Shown: positions 16,603 through 26,118, numbered from the stretch's first letter. The stretch is 64,000 nt of DNA from Wielerella bovis (GCF_022354465.1 NZ_CP092361.1:496001-560000), one strand, 5' to 3'. Made by a program: numbers and translations. The notes: generated from the sequence alone by a model not told the origin.

Positions 16603-17194
16603 GGCGTAAATCTCCGAATTATTGTTAGGGAAAAAAGAATGTCGGGCAGTGTAAACGAAGAAATAAAATAGAGTAAACACAATTCGTTACTATTCTTAAC
16701 AATGGATTTTTTATTTCAAAATTAAGATTATTTTTGATATTTTAAATAGATTATTAGAATTTATAAGCAACATTTAACCAAAATCATTGAATATTTGTAA
16801 ATGTTTGTTCGGACTATTGAAAAAATATTTCAGATTAAAACTGATTTTTTGCGTAATTTTGTTACAAATTTAGGCTGTAAACGAGTTATTTTGGTTGCTG
16901 AAAATGTAGTTTTATATAATTTTATAAATGATTTGTAGTAAAATAACACAATATTCAGTCAAAATTGAGCTTTTTTAGTGTTTTTCTGATGGGTACAAAT
17001 GAGAAATAATGATTGTTAGAAAATGTCGAATTTAAAAATCCGAATTATTTTTTCAGGCTGCCCTATGGGTTTTCTGTTTACAAAAGGCAGCCTGAAAATT
17101 TGTTTATGCTATATTAAATCTTTATTTTTATTGTACTTTTAATTTATTTTCCTAAAATTTATATTCATTTCAGGCTGCCTGAAAGATTTTTTCG
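16603..17194. other. Intergenic region upstream of dalD
   Basis: About 590 bases, strongly AT-rich, without a credible gene. It must hold the dal promoter. Two direct GTAAAC repeats lie 22 bases apart at 16651 and 16673, a two-turn spacing that could suit a regulator. A DUS pair (about 17053-17098) probably terminates glnE transcription, and a single palindromic DUS lies near 17169-17184. Confidence 0.5.
17053..17098. terminator. DUS inverted-repeat terminator
   Basis: TTTTCAGGCTGCC and GGCAGCCTGAAAA face each other with about 20 bases between. It lies downstream of glnE, beyond the miniature element. Confidence 0.6.
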
Positions 17195-17301
17195 TATAGT
17201 GAATTCAATTTAAACCAGTACGGCGTTACCAGCTCCCTTATGTACTAGCTGTACACGGCGGTCGCTGTCGCCTTGTCCTGATTTAAATTGAATCCACTAT
17301 A
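17195..17301. repeat. Family A miniature element (first subtype)
   Basis: A 107-bp copy with long inverted ends: TATAGTGAATTCAATTTAAA at the left and the complement of TATAGTGGATTCAATTTAAA at the right. AGTACG and AGGACA start at position 23 from the two ends. The centre reads CTAGCTGTACACGGCGG. Confidence 0.88.
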
Positions 17302-17330
17302 TTTCAGGCTGAAACTTTTACAAAATCTTT

Positions 17331-20030
17331 TCAGGCAGCCTGAAACCTAACTTCTTCCCCAAACACCGCCGCCCACAAATCCCTAACCGCCTGATAATGC
17401 GCCAACAATTCCGCATTCACTTCCATGCGCTGCCAATCGCGCAAATTTTTATTGTGCTGCTGCTGACGATAAAAACGATACGCCACCGCCGAGCGTTCCG
17501 CCAAATCCCCATCAATCAAGCCACGCCGCGCCGCCATACCCAATAGCGCAATATTTCCATAATTTTCAAGCAGTTTGGGTTCACGCCCACTTTCCGCCAA
17601 TACCAAATATTGCACCAAAAATTCCACGTCCACCACGCCGCCACGCGCATATTTCACATTGCTGTCCACAGGCGGATGTGTGGCAAACATTTTTTCGCGC
17701 ATGGCAATAATTTCCTGTTTTAACTGAATTTTATCGCGCTCCTGCGTTAAAATTTCACGGCGAATTTGCTCAAATTTCGCCCCCACCGCCACATCGCCGC
17801 AGACAAATCGCGCCCGCGTCAAAGCCTGATGTTCCCACGTCCACGCCTGTTCACGCTGATATTTTTCAAACGCCGCCACGCTGTGCGCCAAAAAGCCCGC
17901 TTCCCCATTCGGGCGCAAACGCAAATCCAATTCATACAGCGTCCCCGCTCCCGTGCTGCCTGAAAGCCAAGTGCTTAATCTTCTTGCCAATTTTGTGTAC
18001 ACTTCCACCGCATTCCCGTCATCATCATCGTAAAGATAGACCAAATCCAAATCCGAAGAATAGCCCAATTCCTTGCCGCCCAATTTGCCATACGCCACAA
18101 TCGCAAATTTCGGCGTGTCCAAATGGCGTTTTGGCACACTTTGCCATGTATGGATAAGTGTTTGTTCCAAAATCAAATCTGCTAATACCGATAATTCATC
18201 GCTCAAGGCTTCCACCGTCCATTGCCCAGCCAAATCCTGCACCGTTAAACGAAACACCTGCGCGTGCTGAAAACGGCGCAACACGTCCATTTTCGCTTCC
18301 GTATCATCGCCACAGGCATTCAGGCTGCCTGAAAGTTCTACAGAAACTTTTTGCCAATCAATTGCTTCCATTAATTGTGCCGACAATAATTCGTCCAACA
18401 AAATCGGGTGGCGTTGCAAATAATCTGCCAACCACGCACTTTGCGCCATCAAATCCGCCACGCGCAGCAACGCCGCCGAATGCTCTTGCAAAAACGCCAA
18501 ATACGCCGACCGCCGACTAATCGCTTCCAAAAAATCCAGCAATCGCAACAAAGCAGCGTCTGCATTTGCGCCAGCCGCCGCCGCTTCAATCAAACGCGGT
18601 ACCAGCGCGTCAAATCGCCGTTGCGCGTGGGCGGATAATTGGCGATACTTACCGCCTTGTTTTAATTGAATTAATCTATTAGATAGTTCCGCCACATTGG
18701 CAAATCCTAAATTGGACAATTTATCCAATATCTCATCAGTATTTTCAGGCAGCCTCGTCCAAATATCGGCTAATTTATGTTCACTATCTGATTCTTCCGT
18801 TTCTTTTCCTAAAATATCGTTAAATATTTGATTAACAAAACTTCTGTGTGCATTCAGGCAGCCTGAAAAATCCGCCCAATTGGCAAAACCCATGCTTGCC
18901 GCCAATGCGTTTTGCTGTTCGCTTTGTTCGGGTAACATTTGCGTTTGCTGGTCGTCCCAATACTGCAAACGGTGTTCCACATCACGCAAAAATCGGTAAG
19001 CATTCAATAATTTATCTACAACTTGCGTGTCTAAAATATTCAATTCTGCTAATTTCAACAGCGTTTCTTGCGTGCCTTTTAATTGCAAAGCGCGATTTTG
19101 ACCGCCGCGTATCATCTGAAACATCTGCGCCACAAATTCTACTTCGCGAATGCCGCCCGCACCCAATTTCACATTGTCCGCCATGCCGCGTTTTTGAACT
19201 TCTTGTCTGATTTGGCGGTGCAAATCGCGCATGGCTTGATAAGCGTTAAAATCCAAATATTTGCGGAACACAAATGGGCGAATTAATCCTTGAATACCAT
19301 TGATATATGGCGTAACCACGCGCCCTTTGCACCACGCATACCGTTCCCACTCGCGCCCCTGCGTAATCAAATACTGCTCCAACGCCGCTTCGCTGCACAC
19401 CAAAGCACCACTATCGCCATCGGGGCGCAACCGCATATCCACACGGAACACTTGTCCATCAGCCGTTATCTCATTGAGCAGACTGATTAATTTTTGTCCT
19501 ACTTTGGTGAAAAATTCTTGATTGGTGCGCTCGCGTTTACCGTCCGTGTCGCCATTTTCGGGATAGACAAAAATCAAATCCAAATCGGACGATACGTTTA
19601 ACTCAAAACCGCCAGCCTTGCCCATTGCCACCACGCTCAATTGCTGCGGCTGACGGGTAAAATGTCCAACTGGCGTGCCGTACATGCCGATATAGTATTG
19701 ATGTGAAAAAGAAAGTGCCGTATTCACCGCAAAATCGGCAAATTCGGTAATCGTGCGCGTAACTTCCGCCAAATCGGACACGCGGGCAAGGTCTCGTGCC
19801 ATAATGTGCGCCATCACATGACGGCGCAACACGCGCAATTGTCGTGCCAATTCTTCTTCATTTTCATCGGCTTGCAATTGTTGCCAATCGCAAAAATTGG
19901 CGTAATCTTGTGGCGTAATCGGGCGCGTGAGCCAATCAGACATTTTGTCTAAATTTAAGCGTTGATTGGCTAATTGGCGCGTAAGCCATTGGGAATAGGG
20001 TTGGGCTTGTGTTAATAAATGGGTGTGCAT
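17331..20030 (-). CDS. glnE: Glutamine synthetase adenylyltransferase/deadenylase
   Basis: Bifunctional enzyme that adenylylates (inactivates) and deadenylylates glutamine synthetase in response to PII and glutamine. At 899 residues it has the expected duplicated nucleotidyltransferase architecture. The N-terminal half contains VSSDLDLIFVYPENG with INGIQGLIRPFVFRKYLD and KLGAGGIREVEFVAQMFQ. The C-terminal half contains YGKLGGKELGYSSDLDLVYLYDDD and ARGGVVDVEFLVQYLVL. The start is supported by GGAG upstream and the MHTHL N-terminus. DUS sequences fall within the gene at about 18320, 18748 and 18855, encoding ELSGSLNAC and similar. Confidence 0.95.
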   Translation of the reverse strand: MHTHLLTQAQPYSQWLTRQLANQRLNLDKMSDWLTRPITPQDYANFCDWQQLQADENEEELARQLRVLRRHVMAHIMARDLARVSDLAEVTRTITEFADFAVNTALSFSHQYYIGMYGTPVGHFTRQPQQLSVVAMGKAGGFELNVSSDLDLIFVYPENGDTDGKRERTNQEFFTKVGQKLISLLNEITADGQVFRVDMRLRPDGDSGALVCSEAALEQYLITQGREWERYAWCKGRVVTPYINGIQGLIRPFVFRKYLDFNAYQAMRDLHRQIRQEVQKRGMADNVKLGAGGIREVEFVAQMFQMIRGGQNRALQLKGTQETLLKLAELNILDTQVVDKLLNAYRFLRDVEHRLQYWDDQQTQMLPEQSEQQNALAASMGFANWADFSGCLNAHRSFVNQIFNDILGKETEESDSEHKLADIWTRLPENTDEILDKLSNLGFANVAELSNRLIQLKQGGKYRQLSAHAQRRFDALVPRLIEAAAAGANADAALLRLLDFLEAISRRSAYLAFLQEHSAALLRVADLMAQSAWLADYLQRHPILLDELLSAQLMEAIDWQKVSVELSGSLNACGDDTEAKMDVLRRFQHAQVFRLTVQDLAGQWTVEALSDELSVLADLILEQTLIHTWQSVPKRHLDTPKFAIVAYGKLGGKELGYSSDLDLVYLYDDDDGNAVEVYTKLARRLSTWLSGSTGAGTLYELDLRLRPNGEAGFLAHSVAAFEKYQREQAWTWEHQALTRARFVCGDVAVGAKFEQIRREILTQERDKIQLKQEIIAMREKMFATHPPVDSNVKYARGGVVDVEFLVQYLVLAESGREPKLLENYGNIALLGMAARRGLIDGDLAERSAVAYRFYRQQQHNKNLRDWQRMEVNAELLAHYQAVRDLWAAVFGEEVRFQAA

Positions 20031-20200
20031 TTTGGAGATACTCCGTGAACAATGGATTTGTGTGGATTATACGATTTTTAGACTGAAATCTTTGCAAAAT
20101 CCATATAGGCAGCCTGAAAAGGTGTAGGTTAAATACTTTTTTTGAAAAATTTTAAATAAAAATAAATGGTTATTGAATAACGAATAAATGTGTTAAAGAT

Positions 20201-20237
20201 AGGGGCTAACGACATTGTTTCGCTGTCGTTAGCCCCT
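20201..20237. terminator. GC-rich hairpin upstream of glnE / downstream of hslO
   Basis: AGGGGCTAACGAC pairs perfectly over 13 bp with GTCGTTAGCCCCT across an 11-base loop. It follows the hslO stop codon by about 50 bases, so it fits as that gene's terminator, though no clear T run follows on the minus strand. Confidence 0.6.
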
Positions 20238-20289
20238 AGAGGTGTAAAGGTTTCAGGCTGCCTTTATCTATACGAGATAGATTGAAATT

Positions 20290-21171
20290 TTAATTTACTT
20301 TATTTTTCACGGCTGCCACAATATCCATGCCAAACAAGGCATTGACATCGGTTTCATCAAACGTATATTGCTCGTTGCAGAAATCACAATCCACCGTGAT
20401 GCTGCCTTCTTCGGCAACTGCTGCGCCCACTTCTTCGCCGCCCAACATCAACAACATATCACTGACTTTGCCGCGTGAACAAGTACAGGCAAATTCTAAA
20501 TTTTCTGCGTCAAACACGCGCGGCGGTGTTTCGTGGAACAGGCGATACAACACGTTTTGCGCGTCCAAATGCAATAATTCATTGGCGGTTAAAGTTTCGG
20601 CGAGCGTGGTAATGTGTTCCCAAGCGGCTGGATTCAATTCTTGTTCGGGCAATTTTTGCAACAGTAAACCGCCCACGCTGCTGTCATCGGCGGCAAGTGC
20701 AATATGGGTTTGCAGTTGTTCGGAACGCGCCATGTAGTGCATCAACATACTGGCGATGCTACCGCCTTCCAATGGCACCACGCCTTGCCATGGCTCGCCA
20801 TCTTTTGGTTGCACGGTCAAAACAAAAACGCTGTTGTCGCCCAATAAAGTGGATAAATCGGCATCATCGGCAACGTGAACGCTTTCGTCCCAGCGTGCAG
20901 TGGCGCGAACAGTGCGTTCAGAAGTGGCTTCTACCACCAACATTTTCAAAACGCCTTGCCCTTGTACTTGCACAATCAGCGTGCCGTCTAATTTTAAATT
21001 GCTGGATAATAAGCCACCTGCTGCCAATAATTCGCCCAAGGCACGGCGAATGGCGATGGGATAATGTTTGCGCGAAACAATGTGTTGCCATACTTCTTGT
21101 AATTGCACATGCAAACCGCGTACGGGAAAATCATCAAAAATAAAGCGTGTGCGTTGATTGAACTGGCTCAT
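20290..21171 (-). CDS. hslO: Hsp33 redox-regulated chaperone
   Basis: Cytoplasmic holdase activated by oxidative stress through zinc release and disulfide formation. The 293-residue protein has the expected N-terminal domain (LGELLAAGGLLSSNLKLDGTLIVQVQG) and the C-terminal redox switch: FACTCSRGKV gives the C-X-C pair and VDCDFCNEQY gives C-X-X-C, about 30 residues apart. Start MSQFNQRTRFIFDD is conventional. It is transcribed leftwards between a DUS-pair region and glnE, probably alone. Confidence 0.94.
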   Translation of the reverse strand: MSQFNQRTRFIFDDFPVRGLHVQLQEVWQHIVSRKHYPIAIRRALGELLAAGGLLSSNLKLDGTLIVQVQGQGVLKMLVVEATSERTVRATARWDESVHVADDADLSTLLGDNSVFVLTVQPKDGEPWQGVVPLEGGSIASMLMHYMARSEQLQTHIALAADDSSVGGLLLQKLPEQELNPAAWEHITTLAETLTANELLHLDAQNVLYRLFHETPPRVFDAENLEFACTCSRGKVSDMLLMLGGEEVGAAVAEEGSITVDCDFCNEQYTFDETDVNALFGMDIVAAVKNKVN

Positions 21172-21252
21172 GTTTGTCTTTCTGTCAAAATCAATATGGC
21201 TGTAATATGGTTTCAGGCTGCCTAAAAATCAAGAGGCAGCCTGAAAAGCTAT

Positions 21253-22179
21253 TTATTTTCTCATCACAATTTGTAATAACACGGTAAAAATCAAAACGGC
21301 AACCAATAACATCAAGCCATACATCGCAGGTTTATGCCACGTTGGTTTTTCGTCATCATCGCCCAAAGGTAACAGCGGTATATTGTCGGGCAGAAAAACA
21401 ATGTCTTTATCGGCGCGTGGCGAGTATTTTTCTTGTGGTTGCAGAAATTGTAAATCCAACCAATTACTGATGCTTTGAAATTGTTTGGGTGGCGTGGTGC
21501 TGGGTAATTCTCCCAAAACGCTCAAACCTTTGATGCGTTGTTGCACCGATGGGCTGCCTTGTTGCACGGCTTGTTCTAATTTTGAACGCGCGAGAAATTT
21601 AATCGCAGGCGTGGCATCGTAAAAACGGCGGCAACTGTGTTCTACTTTTTCGGGCGAAATATGGTTATTGGTGGCTTGCCATTTCGCTGCTTCAGCTTGG
21701 ATTTCATCGCCAACCAATTCGCGTGCCGCCAACGGCACAGCAATTAATAATTCGCCCAAAAAACGAGTGGCACGCCAATCGCCTTGATTGATGGCAAAAC
21801 GCAAACATTGCGCGGTTTTTTGCAAGGATTGCGGGATAAATAATCCTTTGGCGCACAAATAAGCCAAATACAATGCACCTGTGGTGTTGCCTTGTTTGGC
21901 GGTTTGTTGCAAAAACGCGGCCAGTTTTTTACCTTGTTCGGGTAATACATTACCTTTTCGCAACATTTCGGCAACTTGGGGTAGGGTGGGCATACCCAGT
22001 TTGGCGGCATATTCTTCGTTTTGCCATTCTTTCAATAATTCGGAAAAATCTGCCAAACGCAAGCGTGCGTATTTTTGCACGACTTCGCCGTAGCTGCTGC
22101 TGTTTTTGGAAACCAGTTGCGCCATGCAATCGGTGATTTGCATTTCGCTGGGAATTTTTTCGGGGAGTGAGGTTTGCAT
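21253..22179 (-). CDS. Sel1-like repeat protein with C-terminal membrane anchor
   Basis: A 308-residue protein of unknown function. Residues about 90-150 contain two helical hairpins in the Sel1 style (AAFLQQTAKQGNTTGALYLAYLCAKGL, then CLRFAINQGDWRATRFLGELL), suggesting a protein-binding scaffold. The only hydrophobic span is at the extreme C-terminus (MYGLMLLVAVLIFTVLLQIV), so it is probably tail-anchored with its bulk in the cytoplasm. The start at 22179 was chosen over 22218 because the first 13 codons are DUS-derived and GGTG precedes the later ATG. DUS pair follows at 21210-21247. Confidence 0.65.
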   Translation of the reverse strand: MQTSLPEKIPSEMQITDCMAQLVSKNSSSYGEVVQKYARLRLADFSELLKEWQNEEYAAKLGMPTLPQVAEMLRKGNVLPEQGKKLAAFLQQTAKQGNTTGALYLAYLCAKGLFIPQSLQKTAQCLRFAINQGDWRATRFLGELLIAVPLAARELVGDEIQAEAAKWQATNNHISPEKVEHSCRRFYDATPAIKFLARSKLEQAVQQGSPSVQQRIKGLSVLGELPSTTPPKQFQSISNWLDLQFLQPQEKYSPRADKDIVFLPDNIPLLPLGDDDEKPTWHKPAMYGLMLLVAVLIFTVLLQIVMRK

Positions 22180-22256
22180 GATAACACCGTGTTTAGAAAA
22201 ATTATTTTCAGGCTGCATTATAAAGGTTTTGCGGTATTATCTAAATCAATAATTTA

Positions 22257-22437
22257 GGCAGCCTTACGGTACACGACAAAAATCTTTAATATGACCTGAA
22301 ATCTGTTCCCTCCCACGCTGGCGGGGGAGGGTTAGGGTGGGGGTGGCTCGTTGATTAGGACAAGTTTTTGTTTACCCAAGATTTTCCCCCACCCTAGCCC
22401 TCCCCCGTTTAGGACGGGGGAGGGGACAGATTGTTGG
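22257..22437. repeat. Family C GC-rich inverted repeat
   Basis: It begins GGCAGCCTTACGGTACACGAC, shared with the element at 36793-36912, and continues into CTGTTCCCTCCC. Two arms are inverted copies of each other: GGGGGAGGGTTAGGGTGGGGG on the left and CCCCCACCCTAGCCCTCCCCC on the right (each shown in part). There is no gene in the 345-base gap between the Sel1 gene and nrdD; the remainder is a DUS pair near 22463-22504. Confidence 0.7.
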
Positions 22438-22462
22438 TCAGTAAAAATTGTTGTGTAACGCA

Positions 22463-22504
22463 AGGCAGCCTGAAAAAGATATATTAAAAATTTCAGGCTG
22501 CCTT
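22463..22504. terminator. DUS inverted-repeat terminator after nrdD
   Basis: AAGGCAGCCTGAAAAA faces TTTCAGGCTGCCTT across an A/T-rich loop, 20 bases beyond the nrdD stop. Confidence 0.75.
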
Positions 22505-22523
22505 TATTTTTTGTATTCTGTTA

Positions 22524-24305
22524 TCAAGCCGCTTGCCGATGATAATGCCGCAGAGCCTGTTCTTTGCGCCGTCCCGCACTAAACGCCGATACGCGTTTCA
22601 AATAACCAATCACGCGCGTGCCATAATCAATATCGTGCGAACCACATTGACTACACGCCTGTAAAGTACGTTTATCAATATGTGCACATTGATTGCAAAT
22701 GGTAATTTTCACATTGACACAGAAATAATTGCAGCCCGTTTTCGCCGCAATATCCAACAAAGCGCGATAGCCCGAAACATTCAAGGCTTCGTCCAAATTC
22801 AAATGCAAGGCTGAACCGCCGTCCAGCCAATCAATCAATTCATGACCGTGCAGCAAAAATTTATCCAATGCATTGGTTTTGTCGTCTTCCACCACATAAA
22901 AATATGAGTTATAACAATCGCGTGGCACAAAATACCCGTCCACCTTGTCCCATTTCGCGTTTTTCACGCCCAAGTTTTCTGCTGGTACAAATTCGGTATT
23001 GAATTTCACGCCATATTGGGCATTTGCTACTTGATTTGCCTGAAAAATAATTTTTAAACGCGATTGCACAAATTCAATGTATTCAGGCGTATAGGCAGCC
23101 TGAATCCCTTGCGATTCCGCTGCTTCCACCATGCCATTGATGCCAATCGTCAAAAATTGTTTATCCAGCGAAATAAAACCCGCATCATACACAGGCAACA
23201 TACCAGCCGCTAAATAATCTTCCATCAATTTGCGATATGCGTATTGATATTGATGGATTTTGCCTACTTCGGTCGCCAAATCACGTCCATCTTGCACCAA
23301 GCGATTCATATTGATTGTGATGACATTGATAGACCCAGTCGCCACGCCACCTGCACCGAGTGAATACGAAAACGTGCGGTCTTCAATCTGATTACGCAAC
23401 CGACAACACGATGCCAAAGAATCAGGATTATCCGATTGATAGACAAAAAACGAATTACCAGCCGCCAATTCTTGCGCCATGTGTGCCGCAAATTCATCGT
23501 CTTTGCAACGACCATTTTCCGTCAGCATCGCCGCCGTAACCACAGGAAACGTCAGCACCGCTTTTGTGCGTTCCCGATTGAACCATTGCAAGAAAAATAA
23601 TTGCAAACGCGACACGCTGTCCCATTCAGGTTTGGAAAAATCAGGGAACACAAAATCGCCAAACATCGCGTCAAAATAATATTGGTCATACAGCGAAATA
23701 TTCCAAAATGCGCTTTGATAACCACGCGCCGCCGCAGGTTGATTGATGCTGTACACCACTTGCTGCAAACAACTTTCCACTTCGCGGCGATGCGTATCCA
23801 AATAATCTGCGCCAAAATCCTTACGCGCAAAATAATCAAAATACGTCAAAAATTCCACCGTTGCCACCGCACCCGCAAATTGTGCGCTGACAGCAAAAAC
23901 AAAATTGATAAACGAACCACAAAATGAAGCCAAATGTTCGGGCGCACGCGATTCGCCGCCCAATTTTGTCAAACCATCGCGCAAAAACGGATACATCGTA
24001 ACCGACACACAATACGGTTTCAGGCTGGTTTCATCATGCACATAAATTTCATGCGCTTCAATTTGGCGTACATATTCAGCCGCCAAATCCGCACCGAATA
24101 ATTGCGCGATTTTTCCGCACACTTGGGCGCGGTTGATTTGTACCAACATATCTTTCAATAATTCCGCTTCCATTGTCGCAATATTTTTATGGCTTACATT
24201 CGCATTTGCGTCCATTGTAGAACCGTCCGCCGCATTGCCAGCAGCAATATAACGGTCAATAAAGGCTTGTTTTGCCTGAATTTGTGTTTGATTTAAACGA
24301 ATCAT
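22524..24305 (-). CDS. nrdD: Anaerobic ribonucleoside-triphosphate reductase
   Basis: Class III glycyl-radical enzyme that makes dNTPs without oxygen. At 593 residues it is shorter than the ~710-residue E. coli enzyme because the N-terminal ATP-cone domain is absent. Features are the substrate-site region SYSLGAGGVATGSINVITINMNR, the C-terminal zinc site CNQCAHIDKRTLQACSQCG (two CxxC pairs), and the glycyl-radical segment TRVIGYLKRVSAFS, whose Gly is activated by NrdG. AAAGGA lies seven bases before the ATG. It is followed by nrdG's location upstream, i.e. nrdG precedes it in the operon by about 40 bases. A perfect FNR-type site lies upstream of the pair. Confidence 0.95.
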   Translation of the reverse strand: MIRLNQTQIQAKQAFIDRYIAAGNAADGSTMDANANVSHKNIATMEAELLKDMLVQINRAQVCGKIAQLFGADLAAEYVRQIEAHEIYVHDETSLKPYCVSVTMYPFLRDGLTKLGGESRAPEHLASFCGSFINFVFAVSAQFAGAVATVEFLTYFDYFARKDFGADYLDTHRREVESCLQQVVYSINQPAAARGYQSAFWNISLYDQYYFDAMFGDFVFPDFSKPEWDSVSRLQLFFLQWFNRERTKAVLTFPVVTAAMLTENGRCKDDEFAAHMAQELAAGNSFFVYQSDNPDSLASCCRLRNQIEDRTFSYSLGAGGVATGSINVITINMNRLVQDGRDLATEVGKIHQYQYAYRKLMEDYLAAGMLPVYDAGFISLDKQFLTIGINGMVEAAESQGIQAAYTPEYIEFVQSRLKIIFQANQVANAQYGVKFNTEFVPAENLGVKNAKWDKVDGYFVPRDCYNSYFYVVEDDKTNALDKFLLHGHELIDWLDGGSALHLNLDEALNVSGYRALLDIAAKTGCNYFCVNVKITICNQCAHIDKRTLQACSQCGSHDIDYGTRVIGYLKRVSAFSAGRRKEQALRHYHRQAA

Positions 24306-24347
24306 GTCTATTTCCTTTGTGTGTGTATTTTCAGGCAGCCTGAAAAC

Positions 24348-24812
24348 CTATTTCCAAAACAAATGCGTCCAATCTTCATCGGTACGCAAATCTATAAATC
24401 TTTGATTAGTATTGGGATTATCCAAACCGCCCAAAGCTGCCACCCAACGCCCCGTTTTCAAAAATGTCAATTTCGGTAACAATATCGGCGACAATTCATC
24501 GCGCTCCAAACCCGTGTACAAACACGTTTTCAGCCCAAATTCATCACGCGCCACGTTTAACAACGCCAATAGCGTTTCAGGCTGCCATTCGCCACCCAAA
24601 AACAACACACAAGTCAGCAAATTACGATACATTTGCAAGCGCGTTCGCAAATAATCCACCGACAAAATCTCGCCACGATTGGCTTTCCAACTGTCCGCGC
24701 TATGACAACCTGCACAACGCAAAGGGCAGCCTGAAATTAAAAACGCCAGCGAAACTTCATTGGGGACTTCCTGCCAAACAATTTGTTCTTGTGTGAAATA
24801 TAAGTCATTCAT
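24348..24812 (-). CDS. nrdG: Anaerobic ribonucleotide reductase activase
   Basis: Radical-SAM enzyme that installs the glycyl radical on NrdD. The 154-residue protein carries the 4Fe-4S cluster motif CPLRCAGCHS (CX3CX2C) near residue 25-32, followed by LFLGGEWQPE, a GGE-type SAM-binding motif. The TTG-initiated longer frame adds six residues. The ATG at 24812 matches the family's MNDLYFTQ-like start, although neither has a clear ribosome site. It is the first gene of the leftward nrdG-nrdD unit. Confidence 0.92.
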   Translation of the reverse strand: MNDLYFTQEQIVWQEVPNEVSLAFLISGCPLRCAGCHSADSWKANRGEILSVDYLRTRLQMYRNLLTCVLFLGGEWQPETLLALLNVARDEFGLKTCLYTGLERDELSPILLPKLTFLKTGRWVAALGGLDNPNTNQRFIDLRTDEDWTHLFWK

Positions 24813-24918
24813 TTTATAAAAATAAATCAAATAAAAAGGCAGCCTGAAAGCAAAAAATAATATTAGTTAATAGTTATATAATATTAATGTAATAAAAATA
24901 CACAATCATAAAAGTTAA

Positions 24919-24968
24919 AAAGCAGCCCCAAAACACGAAAATCATGCGTTAGGGCTGTGGTTTTTTGT
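24919..24968. terminator. Possible hairpin between nrdG and the Nif3-like gene
   Basis: GCAGCCC pairs with GGGCTG(T) across about 25 bases, flanked by A-rich and TTTTTT runs. It could terminate or attenuate in either direction. The rest of this 327-base gap is AT-rich and otherwise holds the FNR-type site at 25013. Confidence 0.4.
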
Positions 24969-25012
24969 TGATTAAGTTGAACATAGTTTATGCTTGTTGG
25001 CATAAGTAGAGT

Positions 25013-25026
25013 TTGATTTGAATCAA
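25013..25026. promoter_or_regulatory. FNR-type binding site (TTGAT-N4-ATCAA)
   Basis: TTGATTTGAATCAA is an exact match to the FNR consensus. It lies about 200 bases upstream of nrdG and 113 bases upstream of the Nif3-like ATG. Anaerobic ribonucleotide reductase is a known FNR-regulated function, so nrdGD is the natural target. Confidence 0.65.
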
Positions 25027-25138
25027 ATGAAAATTGTCAGCATCGATAAGTATCAGAAAACAGAAAAAACTATTTTCAGGCTGCCTGAAAAATCTTGCTA
25101 TACTTGATGTTTTAATCAAATTGATTGTGGATAACTAT

Positions 25139-25891
25139 ATGATTAAACGACAAAGTTTGTTAAATTGGTGTGATGAAACCTTGCAAGTCTTTCAATTTAA
25201 AGATTATGCGCCCAATGGTTTGCAGGTGGAAGGACGAGACGAAATCAGCAAAATAGTGACGTCTGTAACGGCTTCGCAAGCGGCGATTGATTTTGCGGTG
25301 GCGCAGGGCGCGGATATGTTGTTGGTGCATCACGGCATGTTTTGGAAAAGTGAGCCTGTTACGATTACGGGCTGGAAACGTCAGCGGATTGCGACTTTGT
25401 TGGCGCATCAAATCAATATGGTGGGTTACCATTTGCCTTTGGATGCTCATCCTGTGTTGGGCAATAATGCACAATTAGCGGCGAAATTGGGTTGGCAGTT
25501 TGAACGTTGTTTCGGCGAACAAAATTTGTTGAATATCGGCAATTTGCCTGAAAATCAGCAAAATGTAGCGCAGTTGGTGGCGCAATTAGAAACGGTGTTG
25601 CAACGCAAAGCTGTGGTAGCAGGGAGTGTGCAAGGCAGCCTGAAACGTGTGGTATGGTGTACGGGTGGGGCGCAGGGTTATTTTCAGGCTGCCATTGATG
25701 CAGGCGCAGATGTTTTTGTTACGGGGGAAATTTCGGAAGCGCAATATCATTTGGCAAATGAAACGGGCGTGGTGTTTATCAGCGCAGGGCATCATGCGAC
25801 AGAACGCTATGGGATTCAAGCACTCGGTAATGCGATTGTGGCTGAATTTGGTGTGGAAACGCTGTTTTTTGATGAAAACAATCCTGCTTAA
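25139..25891 (+). CDS. Nif3-like dinuclear metal centre protein (YbgI family)
   Basis: A 250-residue Nif3/YbgI family protein, a hexameric toroid with two bound metals; proposed roles include GTP cyclohydrolase type 1b-like chemistry, not proven here. Metal ligands are visible in MLLVHHGMFW (His-His), MVGYHLPLDAH and, near the C-terminus, FISAGHHATERYG with its flanking glutamate. The longer frame from 25034 reads through a DUS; the ATG at 25139 gives the conserved MIKRQSLLNWCDE start. A downstream DUS pair at 25908 terminates it. Confidence 0.9.
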   Translation: MIKRQSLLNWCDETLQVFQFKDYAPNGLQVEGRDEISKIVTSVTASQAAIDFAVAQGADMLLVHHGMFWKSEPVTITGWKRQRIATLLAHQINMVGYHLPLDAHPVLGNNAQLAAKLGWQFERCFGEQNLLNIGNLPENQQNVAQLVAQLETVLQRKAVVAGSVQGSLKRVVWCTGGAQGYFQAAIDAGADVFVTGEISEAQYHLANETGVVFISAGHHATERYGIQALGNAIVAEFGVETLFFDENNPA

Positions 25892-25907
25892 ATTGAATGG
25901 GTAAGTA

Positions 25908-25941
25908 GGCAGCCTGAAAAGATATTTTTCAGGCTGCCTAT
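25908..25941. terminator. DUS inverted-repeat terminator
   Basis: AGGCAGCCTGAAAA faces TTTTTCAGGCTGCCT with a tiny loop, 17 bases after the Nif3-like stop codon. Confidence 0.8.
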
Positions 25942-26080
25942 TCGTTTAAAAACCACAAAATATTGTGCTAAATCTAATATTACGCATAAAATCTTTACTT
26001 AACTTTAAATAATGCTTTAATAAACCCTACAAAGTCGGGTAAAATTCCGTTGTTTACTGGCATTTTCTTAATCAACCAGC

Positions 26081-26118
26081 GCGTGTGTGAATTTTTTATG
26101 ATAAATATTCACACACGC
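26081..26118 (+). promoter_or_regulatory. Hairpin in the petABC leader
   Basis: GCGTGTGTGAAT pairs perfectly over 12 bp with ATTCACACACGC across a 14-base loop. It ends 25 bases before the petA ATG. It lacks a T run, so it looks like a leader structure or operator rather than a terminator. Confidence 0.55.
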
